A stretch of 64,000 nt of DNA from Streptomyces sp. CB02366 (lineage in GTDB: Bacteria > Actinomycetota > Actinomycetes > Streptomycetales > Streptomycetaceae). Of this stretch, positions 26,972-35,747 are shown in pieces (the stretch's first letter is position 1; each line of letters begins with the position of its first letter). The position numbers and the translations under genes were made by a program. The DNA is taken from NCBI RefSeq assembly GCF_001905905.1, contig NZ_LIVT01000003.1, positions 496,001 through 560,000 on the forward strand. The letters are read 5' to 3'. The notes under the pieces are model-generated. The model did not search any database, was not told where the DNA came from, and saw only the letters and a program-made list of their open reading frames with translations.

Positions 26972-27050
26972 CGCGTCGGTCACGGCTTCCGGCCCCGGGG
27001 TCTCTGCCTAGGGCGTCGATCACGACGTCGGCCCCGGGGCTCTGCCATGC
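26972..27050 (+). repeat. Imperfect tandem repeat after lexA
   Basis: Two copies of about 37 bp (26972-27008 and 27013-27050), sharing GCGTCG-TCACG and CGGCCCCGGGG-CTCTGCC. They occupy the gap between the converging lexA and DinG-like genes. Origin and function unknown. Confidence 0.5.
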
Positions 27051-27196
27051 CCCGGCGTCCCACCCTCTTCGATACCGTGCCTCACACCGGCCGACCGCTT
27101 CCCGGTCAGCGCCCGCCCCGGCCGCTTTCCTCTCGTCCTGTCCCGTACCGCCCTCTCCCGCCCCGACCCCCCTCCTCCACACGCCGTCCGCCTTGG

Positions 27197-29167
27197 CTAA
27201 GCGCCGTCCGCCTTGGCCTTGGCGTCGATGGCGGCCAGGGAGCGGCGCGCCTGGTTCCGGTCGGTGGTGTACCAGAAGTCGGGCAGCGAAGCGCGGAGAT
27301 AGCTGCCGTACCGGGCGTTGGCGAGCCGGGGGTCCAGCACGGCGACGACGCCCTTGTCGCCCGTGGCCCGGACAAGCCGCCCCGCCCCCTGGGCCATCAG
27401 CAGAGCCGCGTGCGTCGCCGCCACCGCCATGAAGCCGTTGCCGCCGGCCTCCTCGACCGCCTTCTGCCGTGCGCTCATCAGAGGGTCGTCCGGCCGGGGG
27501 AACGGAATCCGGTCCATCACCACCAGTTGGCAGCTCGGCCCCGGGACGTCGACGCCCTGCCAGAGCGACAGGGTGCCGAAGAGGCAGGTCTCCGGATCGG
27601 CCGCGAAGTTCTTGATCAGCTCACCGAGCGTCTCCTCGCCCTGGAGCAGGATCGGCTTGCCCAGGCGGCCCCGCAGCTCCTCGGCCGCCGCCTTGGCCGC
27701 CCGCATCGAGGAGAACAGCCCCAGCGTGCGACCGCCGGCCGCCTCCACCAGCTCGGCGAGCTCGTCCAGCATGTCCGTACGGGAGCCCTCGCGGCCCGGC
27801 GTGTTCAGATGCCGGGCGACGTAGAGGATGCCCTGCTTCGGGTAGTCGAACGGGGAGCCGACGTCCAGGCCCTTCCACTGCGGGACGTCCTCGCCCGCCG
27901 TGCCCTCGGGGGCCAGCCCGAGCGACGCTCCCACCCCGTTGAAATCGCCGCCCAGTTTGAGGGTGGCCGACGTCAGCACCACGGACCGCTCGGCGAACAG
28001 CTTCTCGCGCAGCAGCCCCGACACGGAGAGCGGAGCGACCCGGACGGAGGCGCCGAAGCGCTCGTGCTGCTCGTACCAGACGACGTCGTACTCGGAGCCC
28101 TGGGTGATGCGCTCCGCGACGCCGTGGACCGTCTCGACCGAGGCGAGGGCCTGCTTGCGGACGGCGTTCTCGTCCTCCACCGACTTGTCCCGGGTGGCGC
28201 CGATGGCCGAGATCACCGTGCGCGCCGCGTCGCGCAACGCCATCAGGGCGTACCCGAGATCCTCCGGGACCTCTTCGAGCCGTCCGGGCAGCGCCAGCTC
28301 CATGACCCGCTCGAACCCCTCGGCCGCCGTCAGCAGGGCGTCGGCGGCCTTCTCGTTCACCAGTTTCGCCGCCCGGCGGACCGCGCGGTTGACCTGGGCC
28401 GGGGTCAGCTCGCCGGTGGCGACGCCGGTGACCCGGGAGACCAGTTCATGGGCCTCGTCGACGATCAGGACCTCGTGCGACGGGAGCACCGGCGCGCCCT
28501 CGATGGCATCGATCGCGAGGAGCGCGTGGTTGGTGACGACCACGTCCGCCAGCTTCGCCCGCTCCCGGGCCGCCTCCGCGAAGCACTCCGCCCCGTACGC
28601 GCACTTGGACGCGCCCAGGCACTCGCGTGAGGAGACCGAGACCTGTGCCCAGGCCCGGTCCGAGACGCCGGGCGTCAGATCGTCCCGGTCGCCCGTCTCC
28701 GTATCGTCCGACCAGTCCCGCAGCCGCAGCAGGTCCTGCCCCAGCTTGCTGGACGGGGCCGCCGCCTCGAACTGGTCGAACAGCCCCTCCTCCTCGTCCT
28801 GCGGGACCCCTTCGTGGAGCCGGTGCAGGCAGAGGTAGTTCGACCGGCCCTTGAGCATGGCGAACTGCGGACGGCGGCGCAGCAGCGGGTGCAGGGACTC
28901 GACCGTACGCGGAAGGTCGCGCTCCACGAGCTGCCGCTGGAGGGCCAGGGTGGCCGTGGCCACGACGACCCGCTCCCCGTGCGCCAGGGCCGGCACCAGG
29001 TAGCCGAGCGACTTGCCCGTACCGGTGCCGGCCTGGACGAGCAGATGGGATTGGTCGTCCACGGCCTCGGCGACGGCTTCGGCCATGGCGACCTGGCCGG
29101 GCCGTTCCGTACCGCCGACGGCGGCGACGGCGGCGTGCAGGAGCTCGGGGAGGGATGGCTTCGTCAT
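27197..29167 (-). CDS. DinG/XPD-type ATP-dependent DNA helicase
   Basis: 656 residues. Superfamily 2 iron-sulfur helicase: Walker A AGTGTGKS near 46, cysteines for the 4Fe-4S cluster in SNYLCLHRL near 112 and SSRECLGASKCAYGAECF near 185, VVVTNHALL near 213, DEAH in VLIVDEAHEL near 233, and C-terminal helicase motifs GTLSLWQGVDVPG near 530 and QGAGRLVRATGD near 600. It unwinds 5'-3', with a role in repair and R-loop removal. The end is marked by a 16-bp duplication (27182-27197 and 27202-27217), which repeats the last codons after the stop. It lies 38 bp downstream of the siderophore operon on the same strand. Confidence 0.93.
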   Translation of the reverse strand: MTKPSLPELLHAAVAAVGGTERPGQVAMAEAVAEAVDDQSHLLVQAGTGTGKSLGYLVPALAHGERVVVATATLALQRQLVERDLPRTVESLHPLLRRRPQFAMLKGRSNYLCLHRLHEGVPQDEEEGLFDQFEAAAPSSKLGQDLLRLRDWSDDTETGDRDDLTPGVSDRAWAQVSVSSRECLGASKCAYGAECFAEAARERAKLADVVVTNHALLAIDAIEGAPVLPSHEVLIVDEAHELVSRVTGVATGELTPAQVNRAVRRAAKLVNEKAADALLTAAEGFERVMELALPGRLEEVPEDLGYALMALRDAARTVISAIGATRDKSVEDENAVRKQALASVETVHGVAERITQGSEYDVVWYEQHERFGASVRVAPLSVSGLLREKLFAERSVVLTSATLKLGGDFNGVGASLGLAPEGTAGEDVPQWKGLDVGSPFDYPKQGILYVARHLNTPGREGSRTDMLDELAELVEAAGGRTLGLFSSMRAAKAAAEELRGRLGKPILLQGEETLGELIKNFAADPETCLFGTLSLWQGVDVPGPSCQLVVMDRIPFPRPDDPLMSARQKAVEEAGGNGFMAVAATHAALLMAQGAGRLVRATGDKGVVAVLDPRLANARYGSYLRASLPDFWYTTDRNQARRSLAAIDAKAKADGA

Positions 29168-29205
29168 AGCCCGACCACCCTACGGCGCACCACTGACAAC
29201 GGCGA

Positions 29206-31257
29206 TCACTCCCCCACGCGGACGGAGGGGTGCAACGGATTGGGGACGGTCCCGTGGATCGCCGCGTGCGGGCGGTCGGCACGGTCCCGGTAGCCGTCGA
29301 CGAGCAGGCGGTTGCGGTTCAGGCAGAGGCGCTCGATCTCGGGGGTGAGCATGTCGAACAGCGCGAACCGCTCCTTCAGTTCCGGGAAGCGGGCGTGGTG
29401 GCGGACGATCTCCGCCCGGACGAGTGACCAGAAGGCGTCCTCGGTGACGCCGAGCTGTTCCTCGCACAGCGGTGAGAGGTAGCGGAAGACGCCCACGAAG
29501 AGGCCGGAGTGGATGAACTGGGTGAGGAAGGACGGCTCCTCGGTGAGGAGGACGGTGCGCACCTCCTCGGGCATGGCGTCGTGCTCCGGCAGCGGGTGGG
29601 CGCTGACGTTGACGTCGTCCACGAAGTCCTTGATGGCGAGCCGCACGGGCACGTCGTCCGCGTCGAACACGACGATGGCGTTCTCGCCGTGCGGGGAGAA
29701 GACGGTGCCGTAGCGGTAGAGGAAGTGCAGCAGGGGCGGCAGGAGCGCCGCGAAGAGCCGCTTCAACCAGGTTTCGGGGGCCAGGCCGGAGCGCTCGACC
29801 AGTTCGGCGGTGAACGCGCGGCCCGCCGGGTCCGTATGCAGGAGGGAGGCGAGCGTACGGGCGCGTTCGCCCGGGGCGAGACGGGGCGGCAGCGGCTCCC
29901 GCCAGATCGCGCCGAGGATCTCCTTGTACTGGTAGGGCACTTCGGGGAGGTGGTCGTACAGGGGGTGCTCGACGGTGACGGAAGCGACCTCGCCGAGGAG
30001 GACGACCCGGCAGACGTCGCGGAGGAACGGGTCGTCCTCGCACAGTCCCTGGACCCAGGCGGTGACCGCTGGGGCGGCGAGAGTCCGCTCGGTCGGCAGG
30101 CCGCGCCAGACGAGGGTGTTGAGGATGGAGAGCGGGAGCTTCACCGTGTGCCGCTCGGGCCGGTCCACGTTGGCGAACGTGCGGATGGACTGCTGCGGGA
30201 GGCGGGCGTCGCCGTCCGTGTGCAGGGCGACGATGTCGCCGTCCGCGATGGCCGGGGCGTAGAGCGGCACGATCCACTCGTCCCACTGCCAGGGGTGCAC
30301 GGGAAGGTAGAAGTAGTCCTGCGGGTCGCGTCCCCGGGCCCGCAGGACGTCGGCGAAGGCGTCCCGGACGTCCTGGTCGAGCTCTCCCGCGTACAGCTCC
30401 TCGGGGGTGCCCACGCGGCCCACGCCCCGGTACCGCGCGATGCGGGTGCTGACCGCGATCCACGGCAGCCGGAGGGGGGTGCGGGCCTCGGGGGCGAAAC
30501 GGTCGGCGTCGGAGGCGGAGAAGCCGAGCCGTCCCTTGCTGGCCGCCAGCCAGGGGTGGCCGGTCTGGTGGCCCTCCAGCTCGGCGTAGTCGAGCGCGGC
30601 GAGTCGGTCCGCGGTGAGCGCGGTGTGGTCGAGCCGGGCGTCGGCGGAGAGCGTCCGGGTCAGCTCGCGGATGAGGTGGCCGAGGGTCGTGCCGTCGAGC
30701 CCGAGGAGGGCGCGGGCCCGGGCGAGGAACGTCAGCGGGTCGCGGAACGGCCGGGGGCCGAGCGCCGGACCGAAGGGGGTGGCGGAGCCGTTGACGGGGG
30801 CCGGGGCCTGCACGTCCGCGCGCGGCGGTGCCACGGCGTGCGCGTCGGCTCGCGACGGCGCGACGGCGCGCGTTCCGGCGCGCGAGGTCCGGTCGGCGTA
30901 CGCGGTGGTGGGAGCGCTCTCGGCGGCCCCGGGGGGCGCGGTGGCGGGTGCGCGGCCGGCGTGGGCGGCCGGGGGCGGTCCGGTGACCTCGATCGAGTCG
31001 GGGTCGACGCGCCAACTGCCGTACGCGCCGCGCCGGGCCGTGAAGGCGAGCACTCCCCCGTCGTCGAGGGCCAGCCGGTGGAGCCCGTCGGTCCCGGGGT
31101 CGGGGACGGGCTCGATGATCTTCTCGTAGGCGAACTCGCCGAGCATCTTGGCGAGGAGCCGTGCGGCGGCCCGGTCCCAGATCTGTCGGTTCAGCTCCGG
31201 AGGGCTGAACAGCTGCGGGGACCGGGCTGCGTCACGGCTCGCGGGATATATCGGCAC
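29206..31257 (-). CDS. IucA/IucC-family siderophore synthetase (first of two; distal gene)
   Basis: 683 residues from GTG 31257 with GGAGGAG 8 bases upstream. It joins carboxylates to amines or hydroxylamines using ATP (NRPS-independent siderophore synthesis, cytosol). Family motifs: GHPWLAASKGRLG near 235 (ATP site), VHPWQWDEWI near 340, RTFANVDRPERHTVKLPL near 380, and HGENAIVVFD near 550. Residues 75-150 are an Ala/Arg/Pro-rich insertion, absent from typical members. The C-terminal part looks like the DesD/AlcC type. Last gene of the operon. Confidence 0.93.
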   Translation of the reverse strand: MPIYPASRDAARSPQLFSPPELNRQIWDRAAARLLAKMLGEFAYEKIIEPVPDPGTDGLHRLALDDGGVLAFTARRGAYGSWRVDPDSIEVTGPPPAAHAGRAPATAPPGAAESAPTTAYADRTSRAGTRAVAPSRADAHAVAPPRADVQAPAPVNGSATPFGPALGPRPFRDPLTFLARARALLGLDGTTLGHLIRELTRTLSADARLDHTALTADRLAALDYAELEGHQTGHPWLAASKGRLGFSASDADRFAPEARTPLRLPWIAVSTRIARYRGVGRVGTPEELYAGELDQDVRDAFADVLRARGRDPQDYFYLPVHPWQWDEWIVPLYAPAIADGDIVALHTDGDARLPQQSIRTFANVDRPERHTVKLPLSILNTLVWRGLPTERTLAAPAVTAWVQGLCEDDPFLRDVCRVVLLGEVASVTVEHPLYDHLPEVPYQYKEILGAIWREPLPPRLAPGERARTLASLLHTDPAGRAFTAELVERSGLAPETWLKRLFAALLPPLLHFLYRYGTVFSPHGENAIVVFDADDVPVRLAIKDFVDDVNVSAHPLPEHDAMPEEVRTVLLTEEPSFLTQFIHSGLFVGVFRYLSPLCEEQLGVTEDAFWSLVRAEIVRHHARFPELKERFALFDMLTPEIERLCLNRNRLLVDGYRDRADRPHAAIHGTVPNPLHPSVRVGE

Positions 31258-31317
31258 GGGGACTCCTCCGGAGAGAACCTCTGGGGTTCGAGCGGTATGG
31301 AAGGTGCGGCGAGCAGG

Positions 31318-32037
31318 TCACAGCTGGTCTCGGTGGGTTCGGTCGCGGATCATCAGCGCGGCGCGCTTGTCGGGGAGGTCCACTTCGGCGGAGAAGCGGA
31401 AGCCGGCGCTGAGAAAGGCGGAGACGGACGGGGTGTTGCGCAGATCCGGCTCGGCGACGACCCGCCCGCACCGCGGAAGGTGGTCCAGGACCAGGTCGGC
31501 GACGGCGCGGATGAGGGTGGCGCCCACGCCCCGGCCCCGGTTCCGTACGCCCCCGATGAGGAGGTGGACGCCGGTGTCGTGCGGCCGGGCCGGGTAGTGG
31601 CGGGCGAGCGGGTCGAGGTCGGCGCGGTAGATCTCCCAGTAGCTCATGGGCATGCCGTCGAGCACCCCGAGACAGGGGATGCTGCGGCCGTCTCCTTCGA
31701 GCTGGGGCCTGAGGTGGTCGGCGGTGACGGACTCCGGTCCGGAGAGCTCCCAGAAGGCCGCCACCGCCGGATCGTTCATCCAGCGGCTGAGGAGGGGGAG
31801 GTCGCGTTCCGCCCGGACGGGGAGGAGGGCGAACTCCCCCGCCGCCGTGCGGGCGGGCGCCCAGCTCCCCGGGTCGCCCAGCAGCTCGCTGGGGGCGTGT
31901 GCCGCCCCGGCGCCGCGTTCCTCGGCGATCATCGCGAGGAGTTCTTCGGTGAGCCGCAGGTCGAGGGTGTCCTCGACACCGGTGCTCCCGCCGTCGGGTG
32001 CGGCGCCGGGTTCCGCTGAGGCGTCGGCGGGAGGCAC
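31318..32037 (-). CDS. GNAT N-acyltransferase (siderophore type, AlcB/IucB-like)
   Basis: 239 residues from GTG 32037, chosen because AGAGGAGAG lies 8 bases before it; a TTG at 32088 lacks an SD. The GNAT fold spans residues 65-235: FALLPVRAERDLPLLSRWMN, CLGVLDGMPMSYWEIYRADL and the CoA loop RNRGRGVGATLIRAVADLV near 185. This type acylates a hydroxylamine or amine with an acetyl or longer acyl group before condensation by an IucA/IucC synthetase. It sits between the two synthetase genes, 60 bp before the second. Confidence 0.88.
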   Translation of the reverse strand: MPPADASAEPGAAPDGGSTGVEDTLDLRLTEELLAMIAEERGAGAAHAPSELLGDPGSWAPARTAAGEFALLPVRAERDLPLLSRWMNDPAVAAFWELSGPESVTADHLRPQLEGDGRSIPCLGVLDGMPMSYWEIYRADLDPLARHYPARPHDTGVHLLIGGVRNRGRGVGATLIRAVADLVLDHLPRCGRVVAEPDLRNTPSVSAFLSAGFRFSAEVDLPDKRAALMIRDRTHRDQL

Positions 32038-32119
32038 GGTGGCGCTCTCCTCTCTGGACCGGGTCTCGGTCGGCGGGCTGCTCCACAACGGTGGCTCGGA
32101 GTCTGCCCGGTGCGGGTGT

Positions 32120-34024
32120 TCAGCTGTGCAGCGGGTTGGCGATGGTGACGTACACCGACTGGGTGTCGACCGGCCCGACCAGTTCGTCGAGTCCGTGCAG
32201 CCGGGTCAGCAGGTTGGCCTTGCAGCGCAGTCGGCGGTTCTCCAGGAGGTACGCGGGCAAGGGCGAACCCAGTTCAGCGGTCTCGGTGAGGAACTGACGC
32301 AGGACCGCGAGGAGTTCCCGCTCGTCGGCCAGGCGCTGGGATCCGAACGCCCCGATCAGTCCGAGAACGTTGTTGATGCCGAGGTAATAGGCGAACCGTT
32401 CGTCGGTGACCGGGTCGGAGACGAAGGTGTCGCTGACGGCGCCGATGCCGGGGAGCCGCTTGTCCAGCTCGGCGCGGCGGGATTCGCGGAAGTAGTAGCC
32501 CTGGTTGTCCCGGTAGCGGCCGCCGACCGGCCAGCCGTCCGGGTCGAGCAGGACGATCGTGTTCTGCTGGTGGGCTTCGAGCGCGACGCCGCCGTGGGCG
32601 TCGAGCCAGAGGACGGGGCGTACGACGTGGTGGAGGTAGCGCCGGAACCATTCGGCGCACACGGCTCCGGCGGTGAGGCCGGTACGGGCGGTCAGGCCGG
32701 AGACGACCTCCGCGAGCCGGGACCGCATGCCGGGGTGGCCGGGCCGGGGGCGCTGCGCCGTGAGCCCGGCGATGCAGGCGGCGTCGTCGCCCGGCCCGAA
32801 GGGGTTGTGGCGGAGCACGACGTCGAGCCCGGTGACGGGGGCGCCCGCGGGGTCGTCGACGGCGAGCCAGGCGGGGTCGCGGACGATGTCGAAGCCGGGG
32901 TGCTCCCGCCGCCAGCTCTCGGCCAGTCCGGTCGATAGGAGGCGGTGGACCTCGACGCCCCGGTGCAGCTCCTTGCGGAGGTTCTCCCGGCGGGAGTTGG
33001 TGATGCGTACGCCGAGGGAGAGCTTGAGCATCACCCGCGCCCCGGGCCGGTGCACGGTGCGGATGGAGGAGGTGGGGTGCCAGGGCTCGCCGTGCGGGCC
33101 GAGGTCGTGCAGCAGGCCGGTCTCGGCGAGGGCCCGGACCCGGGGGCGGTGCAGCAGGTCGGCCGCCTGCCAGGGGTGCACGGGGACGGCGACGGTGCCG
33201 GAGGGCGTCTTCAGCCCTTCGGCGTGCGGGGCGAGCAGTTCCTCCGCGGTGGCCGGTCCGTCCTCGGTCCAGGCGGAGTCGGTGGCGGTCAGCGACCGGT
33301 CGACGGCGAACCAGTGGAGCGGGAAGGAGCCGTGGAGTTCGGGCGAGTAGCGGCGGGACTCCGACTCGGAGAGCCCTTCGCGGCTCTTGGGCGTGGGGTG
33401 GAGGGGGTGGCCGAGCAGCAGGGACTGTTCGGCGGTGAGGAAGAGGTCGGCCTCGGCGGGGTCCGCCGGGGCGCGCCGCCGCTCTTCGACGAAGCCGGCG
33501 GTGTGGCGCACGGAGTCGGCCACCCGGGCGACCAGGTCCCCCGCGCCGCTCTCGCCGCCCTCGCGGCCGATGAGGACGGCGACGGTGGCCGCGTCGACGG
33601 GCGGGGCGCCGGCGGGGGCGGTCTCCAGGGCGGGTGCGCCGAAGCGGTGGGCCCCGGTGGCGGACCAGTAGCGCACGGGCACGAGCAGGGCGGTGCCGCT
33701 GGCGGGGAAGGCGATGCGCAGGGTGTCGCCCTCGGGCCGGGGCAGGTCGTTCTCCCGGGCCCAGCAGCGCAGGAGGCTCTCCGTGCCCGCCGCGTCGGCG
33801 GCCCGCAGGGGGTTCGGGTCGTCGAGCACGTCGGGGATCAGGTGCTGGTCGGCCGGGACGGCGGACACCGGGCCGGGGGCGTACGCGGAGGGGACGGCGG
33901 CGCGCGGGGCTTTCTGGCGGGGCACGATCATCGCCTCGACCGTGCCGGGGGCGGCCGGTCCGTCCTGCCCTCGGTGCTGGGGGGTGCCGGGGCCTTCGGC
34001 CTCGGGCGCGGGGGTGGGGTTCAC
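32120..34024 (-). CDS. IucA/IucC-family siderophore synthetase (second)
   Basis: 634 residues from GTG 34024, with AAGGAAG 7 bases upstream. The signature GHPLHPTPKSREG near 222 is textbook for the family (ATP and citrate handling), followed by VAVPVHPWQAADLL near 300, SSIRTVHRPGARVMLKLSL near 340 and EAHQQNTIVLLD near 500. The first 40 residues are low-complexity. The IucA-like order suggests that it activates citrate or succinate for the first amide bond. It follows the aminotransferase by 28 bp and precedes the acyltransferase by 82 bp. Confidence 0.94.
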   Translation of the reverse strand: MNPTPAPEAEGPGTPQHRGQDGPAAPGTVEAMIVPRQKAPRAAVPSAYAPGPVSAVPADQHLIPDVLDDPNPLRAADAAGTESLLRCWARENDLPRPEGDTLRIAFPASGTALLVPVRYWSATGAHRFGAPALETAPAGAPPVDAATVAVLIGREGGESGAGDLVARVADSVRHTAGFVEERRRAPADPAEADLFLTAEQSLLLGHPLHPTPKSREGLSESESRRYSPELHGSFPLHWFAVDRSLTATDSAWTEDGPATAEELLAPHAEGLKTPSGTVAVPVHPWQAADLLHRPRVRALAETGLLHDLGPHGEPWHPTSSIRTVHRPGARVMLKLSLGVRITNSRRENLRKELHRGVEVHRLLSTGLAESWRREHPGFDIVRDPAWLAVDDPAGAPVTGLDVVLRHNPFGPGDDAACIAGLTAQRPRPGHPGMRSRLAEVVSGLTARTGLTAGAVCAEWFRRYLHHVVRPVLWLDAHGGVALEAHQQNTIVLLDPDGWPVGGRYRDNQGYYFRESRRAELDKRLPGIGAVSDTFVSDPVTDERFAYYLGINNVLGLIGAFGSQRLADERELLAVLRQFLTETAELGSPLPAYLLENRRLRCKANLLTRLHGLDELVGPVDTQSVYVTIANPLHS

Positions 34025-34052
34025 GGCGTTCTTCCTTGTGGGGATTCCGGGT

Positions 34053-35447
34053 TCAGGTGGTGGACCCGGCGGGGGTGTGGCAGTGCGGGGAGCGTTCCGC
34101 CGCTGCCAGCGCGTCGGCGAGACGGTCGACGACGGCGTCCGCCTGCTCGTCGGTGAGGGTGAGGGGCGGCAGAAGGCGCACCACGGCGTCGTGACGGCCG
34201 CCCAGTTCGACGATGAGGCCGCGCCGCAGGCATTCCTGCTGCACGGCTCGGGCGAGAGCCGGGTCGGGGGGCGGGGCGGGGGTGTGGTCGCCGGCTTCGG
34301 CGGGCAGGGGCGCGCGCTCGGGATCCACCAGCTCCAGGCCGATCATCAGTCCGCGCCCCCGTACGTCGCCGATTCCCGGGTGATGCGCCCTCAGTTCCCT
34401 CAGACGGGCGAGCATCCGGGATCCCAGGACCGCCGCGCGGTCCGCCAGGCGGTTCTCCCGGACGTACGCGAGCGTGGCAGCGCCCGCCGCCATGGCGAGC
34501 TGGTTGCCACGAAACGTACCCGCGTGCGCGCCCGGCCGCCAAAGGTCCAGCTCAGCGCGGTAGACGATGACGGCGAGGGGCAGGGAGCCGCCGATGGCCT
34601 TGGACAGGACCATGACGTCGGGTACGACGCCGCTGTGGTCGACGGCCCAGAAGGCGCCGGTCCTGCCGACCCCGGTCTGCACCTCGTCGGCGATGAGCGG
34701 GATGGACCGGTCCTCGGTGATGGCGCGCATGCGGCGCAGCCAGGCGTCGGGGGCGGGGTTGACGCCGCCCTCTCCCTGGACCGGCTCCAGGATCATCCCG
34801 GCGGGGGCCGGGACGCCGCCCTTGCGGTCGTCCAGCAGGTGTTCGGTCCAGCGGGCGGCGAGGGCGGCCCCCCGTTCGCCGCCGGTCCCGAACGGGCAGC
34901 GGTAGTCCTGGGGGAAGGGCAGCCGGGTCACCTGGACGTCGCTCGCGCCGCCGGAGGCCGCCAGGGCTCCGGCGGTCATGCCGTGGTAGGCGCCGGTGAA
35001 CGCCAGCAGACCGGTGCGGCCGGTCGCGGCGCGGACCAGCTTGAACGCGGCTTCGACGGCGTCGGTTCCGGCGGGGCCGCAGAACTGCACACGGGCGTCC
35101 TCGGCGAGGCCGCGCGGCAGGGTGGCGAACAGCTCGGTGGTGAAGGCGTCCTTGACGGGGGTGGCCAGGTCGAGCACGTGCAGGGGCGCACCGGAGTCGA
35201 TGACCTTGCGGATCGCTTCGAGGACGACGGGGTGGTTGTGCCCGAGCGCCAGGGCGCCGGCGCCGGAGAGGCAGTCGAGGTAGCGGCGTCCGTCGGCGCC
35301 CTCGATGGTGAGCCCGCGGGCGCGCACCGGGACGATCGGCAGGGACCGGGCGTAGGTGCGGGCGGCCGATTCGCGCAGGGTCTGGCGGCGGAGGATGCCC
35401 TCGTGCGCGGGCGGCGGCGCCACCGGAGCGGGTTCGGTCACGGACAC
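34053..35447 (-). CDS. Class III aminotransferase, diaminobutyrate-2-oxoglutarate type
   Basis: 464 residues from GTG 35447, with AGGAGG 10 bases upstream. PLP-dependent fold type I: GAGALALGHNHPVVL near 63, FTGAYHGMTAGAL near 145, EPVQGEGGVNPA near 215, DEVQTGVGRTG near 252, and the Schiff-base Lys in VLSKAIGGSLPLAV near 283. Close to RhbA/EctB-like enzymes that convert aspartate semialdehyde to 2,4-diaminobutyrate. First gene of the siderophore operon, so it should supply the diamine precursor. No decarboxylase for diaminobutyrate lies next to it. I see no iron-regulator box upstream. Confidence 0.9.
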   Translation of the reverse strand: MSVTEPAPVAPPPAHEGILRRQTLRESAARTYARSLPIVPVRARGLTIEGADGRRYLDCLSGAGALALGHNHPVVLEAIRKVIDSGAPLHVLDLATPVKDAFTTELFATLPRGLAEDARVQFCGPAGTDAVEAAFKLVRAATGRTGLLAFTGAYHGMTAGALAASGGASDVQVTRLPFPQDYRCPFGTGGERGAALAARWTEHLLDDRKGGVPAPAGMILEPVQGEGGVNPAPDAWLRRMRAITEDRSIPLIADEVQTGVGRTGAFWAVDHSGVVPDVMVLSKAIGGSLPLAVIVYRAELDLWRPGAHAGTFRGNQLAMAAGAATLAYVRENRLADRAAVLGSRMLARLRELRAHHPGIGDVRGRGLMIGLELVDPERAPLPAEAGDHTPAPPPDPALARAVQQECLRRGLIVELGGRHDAVVRLLPPLTLTDEQADAVVDRLADALAAAERSPHCHTPAGSTT

Positions 35448-35747
35448 GGCTCTTGATCCTCCTGCGGTAACAGTCGCGTTGCACGTGGATACGATTTCGC
35501 GCGGACGCACCGCGGCGGTGAACGCTGTCCTGGTGTCCCCCGTACGTACCAACGACGCCGTCCACGATGGATCACGGGTGCCCCGGAAGATCCTCGCGGC
35601 GACGGAACCGCGGACCTGCCGCGCACCGTCACCATCGGCACCGGCATAGTGGGGGCCGCAGCGGCGGCGGAAGCACCTGCTCCGGCGCCGGAGACATCCG
35701 CAAGGCAGTACGAGTACCGAGTGACGAAGTCCCAGGGGGATCACCAG
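35448..35747. other. Divergent intergenic region, 300 bp
   Basis: It lies between the aminotransferase (minus) and serine protease (plus) genes and must hold both promoters. The protease SD is AGGGGGA at 35734-35740. I looked for a DmdR/IdeR-type iron box (TTAGGTTAGGCT-type palindrome) and did not find one. Confidence 0.5.

Noticed and set aside
32037..32088. TTG 32088 as start of the GNAT acyltransferase
   Set aside because: It has no SD, whereas GTG 32037 is preceded by AGAGGAGAG at normal distance.
29206..35447. Desferrioxamine (desABCD) cluster
   Set aside because: There is no lysine decarboxylase or flavin N-hydroxylase, and two IucA/IucC synthetases plus a diaminobutyrate aminotransferase do not fit des.
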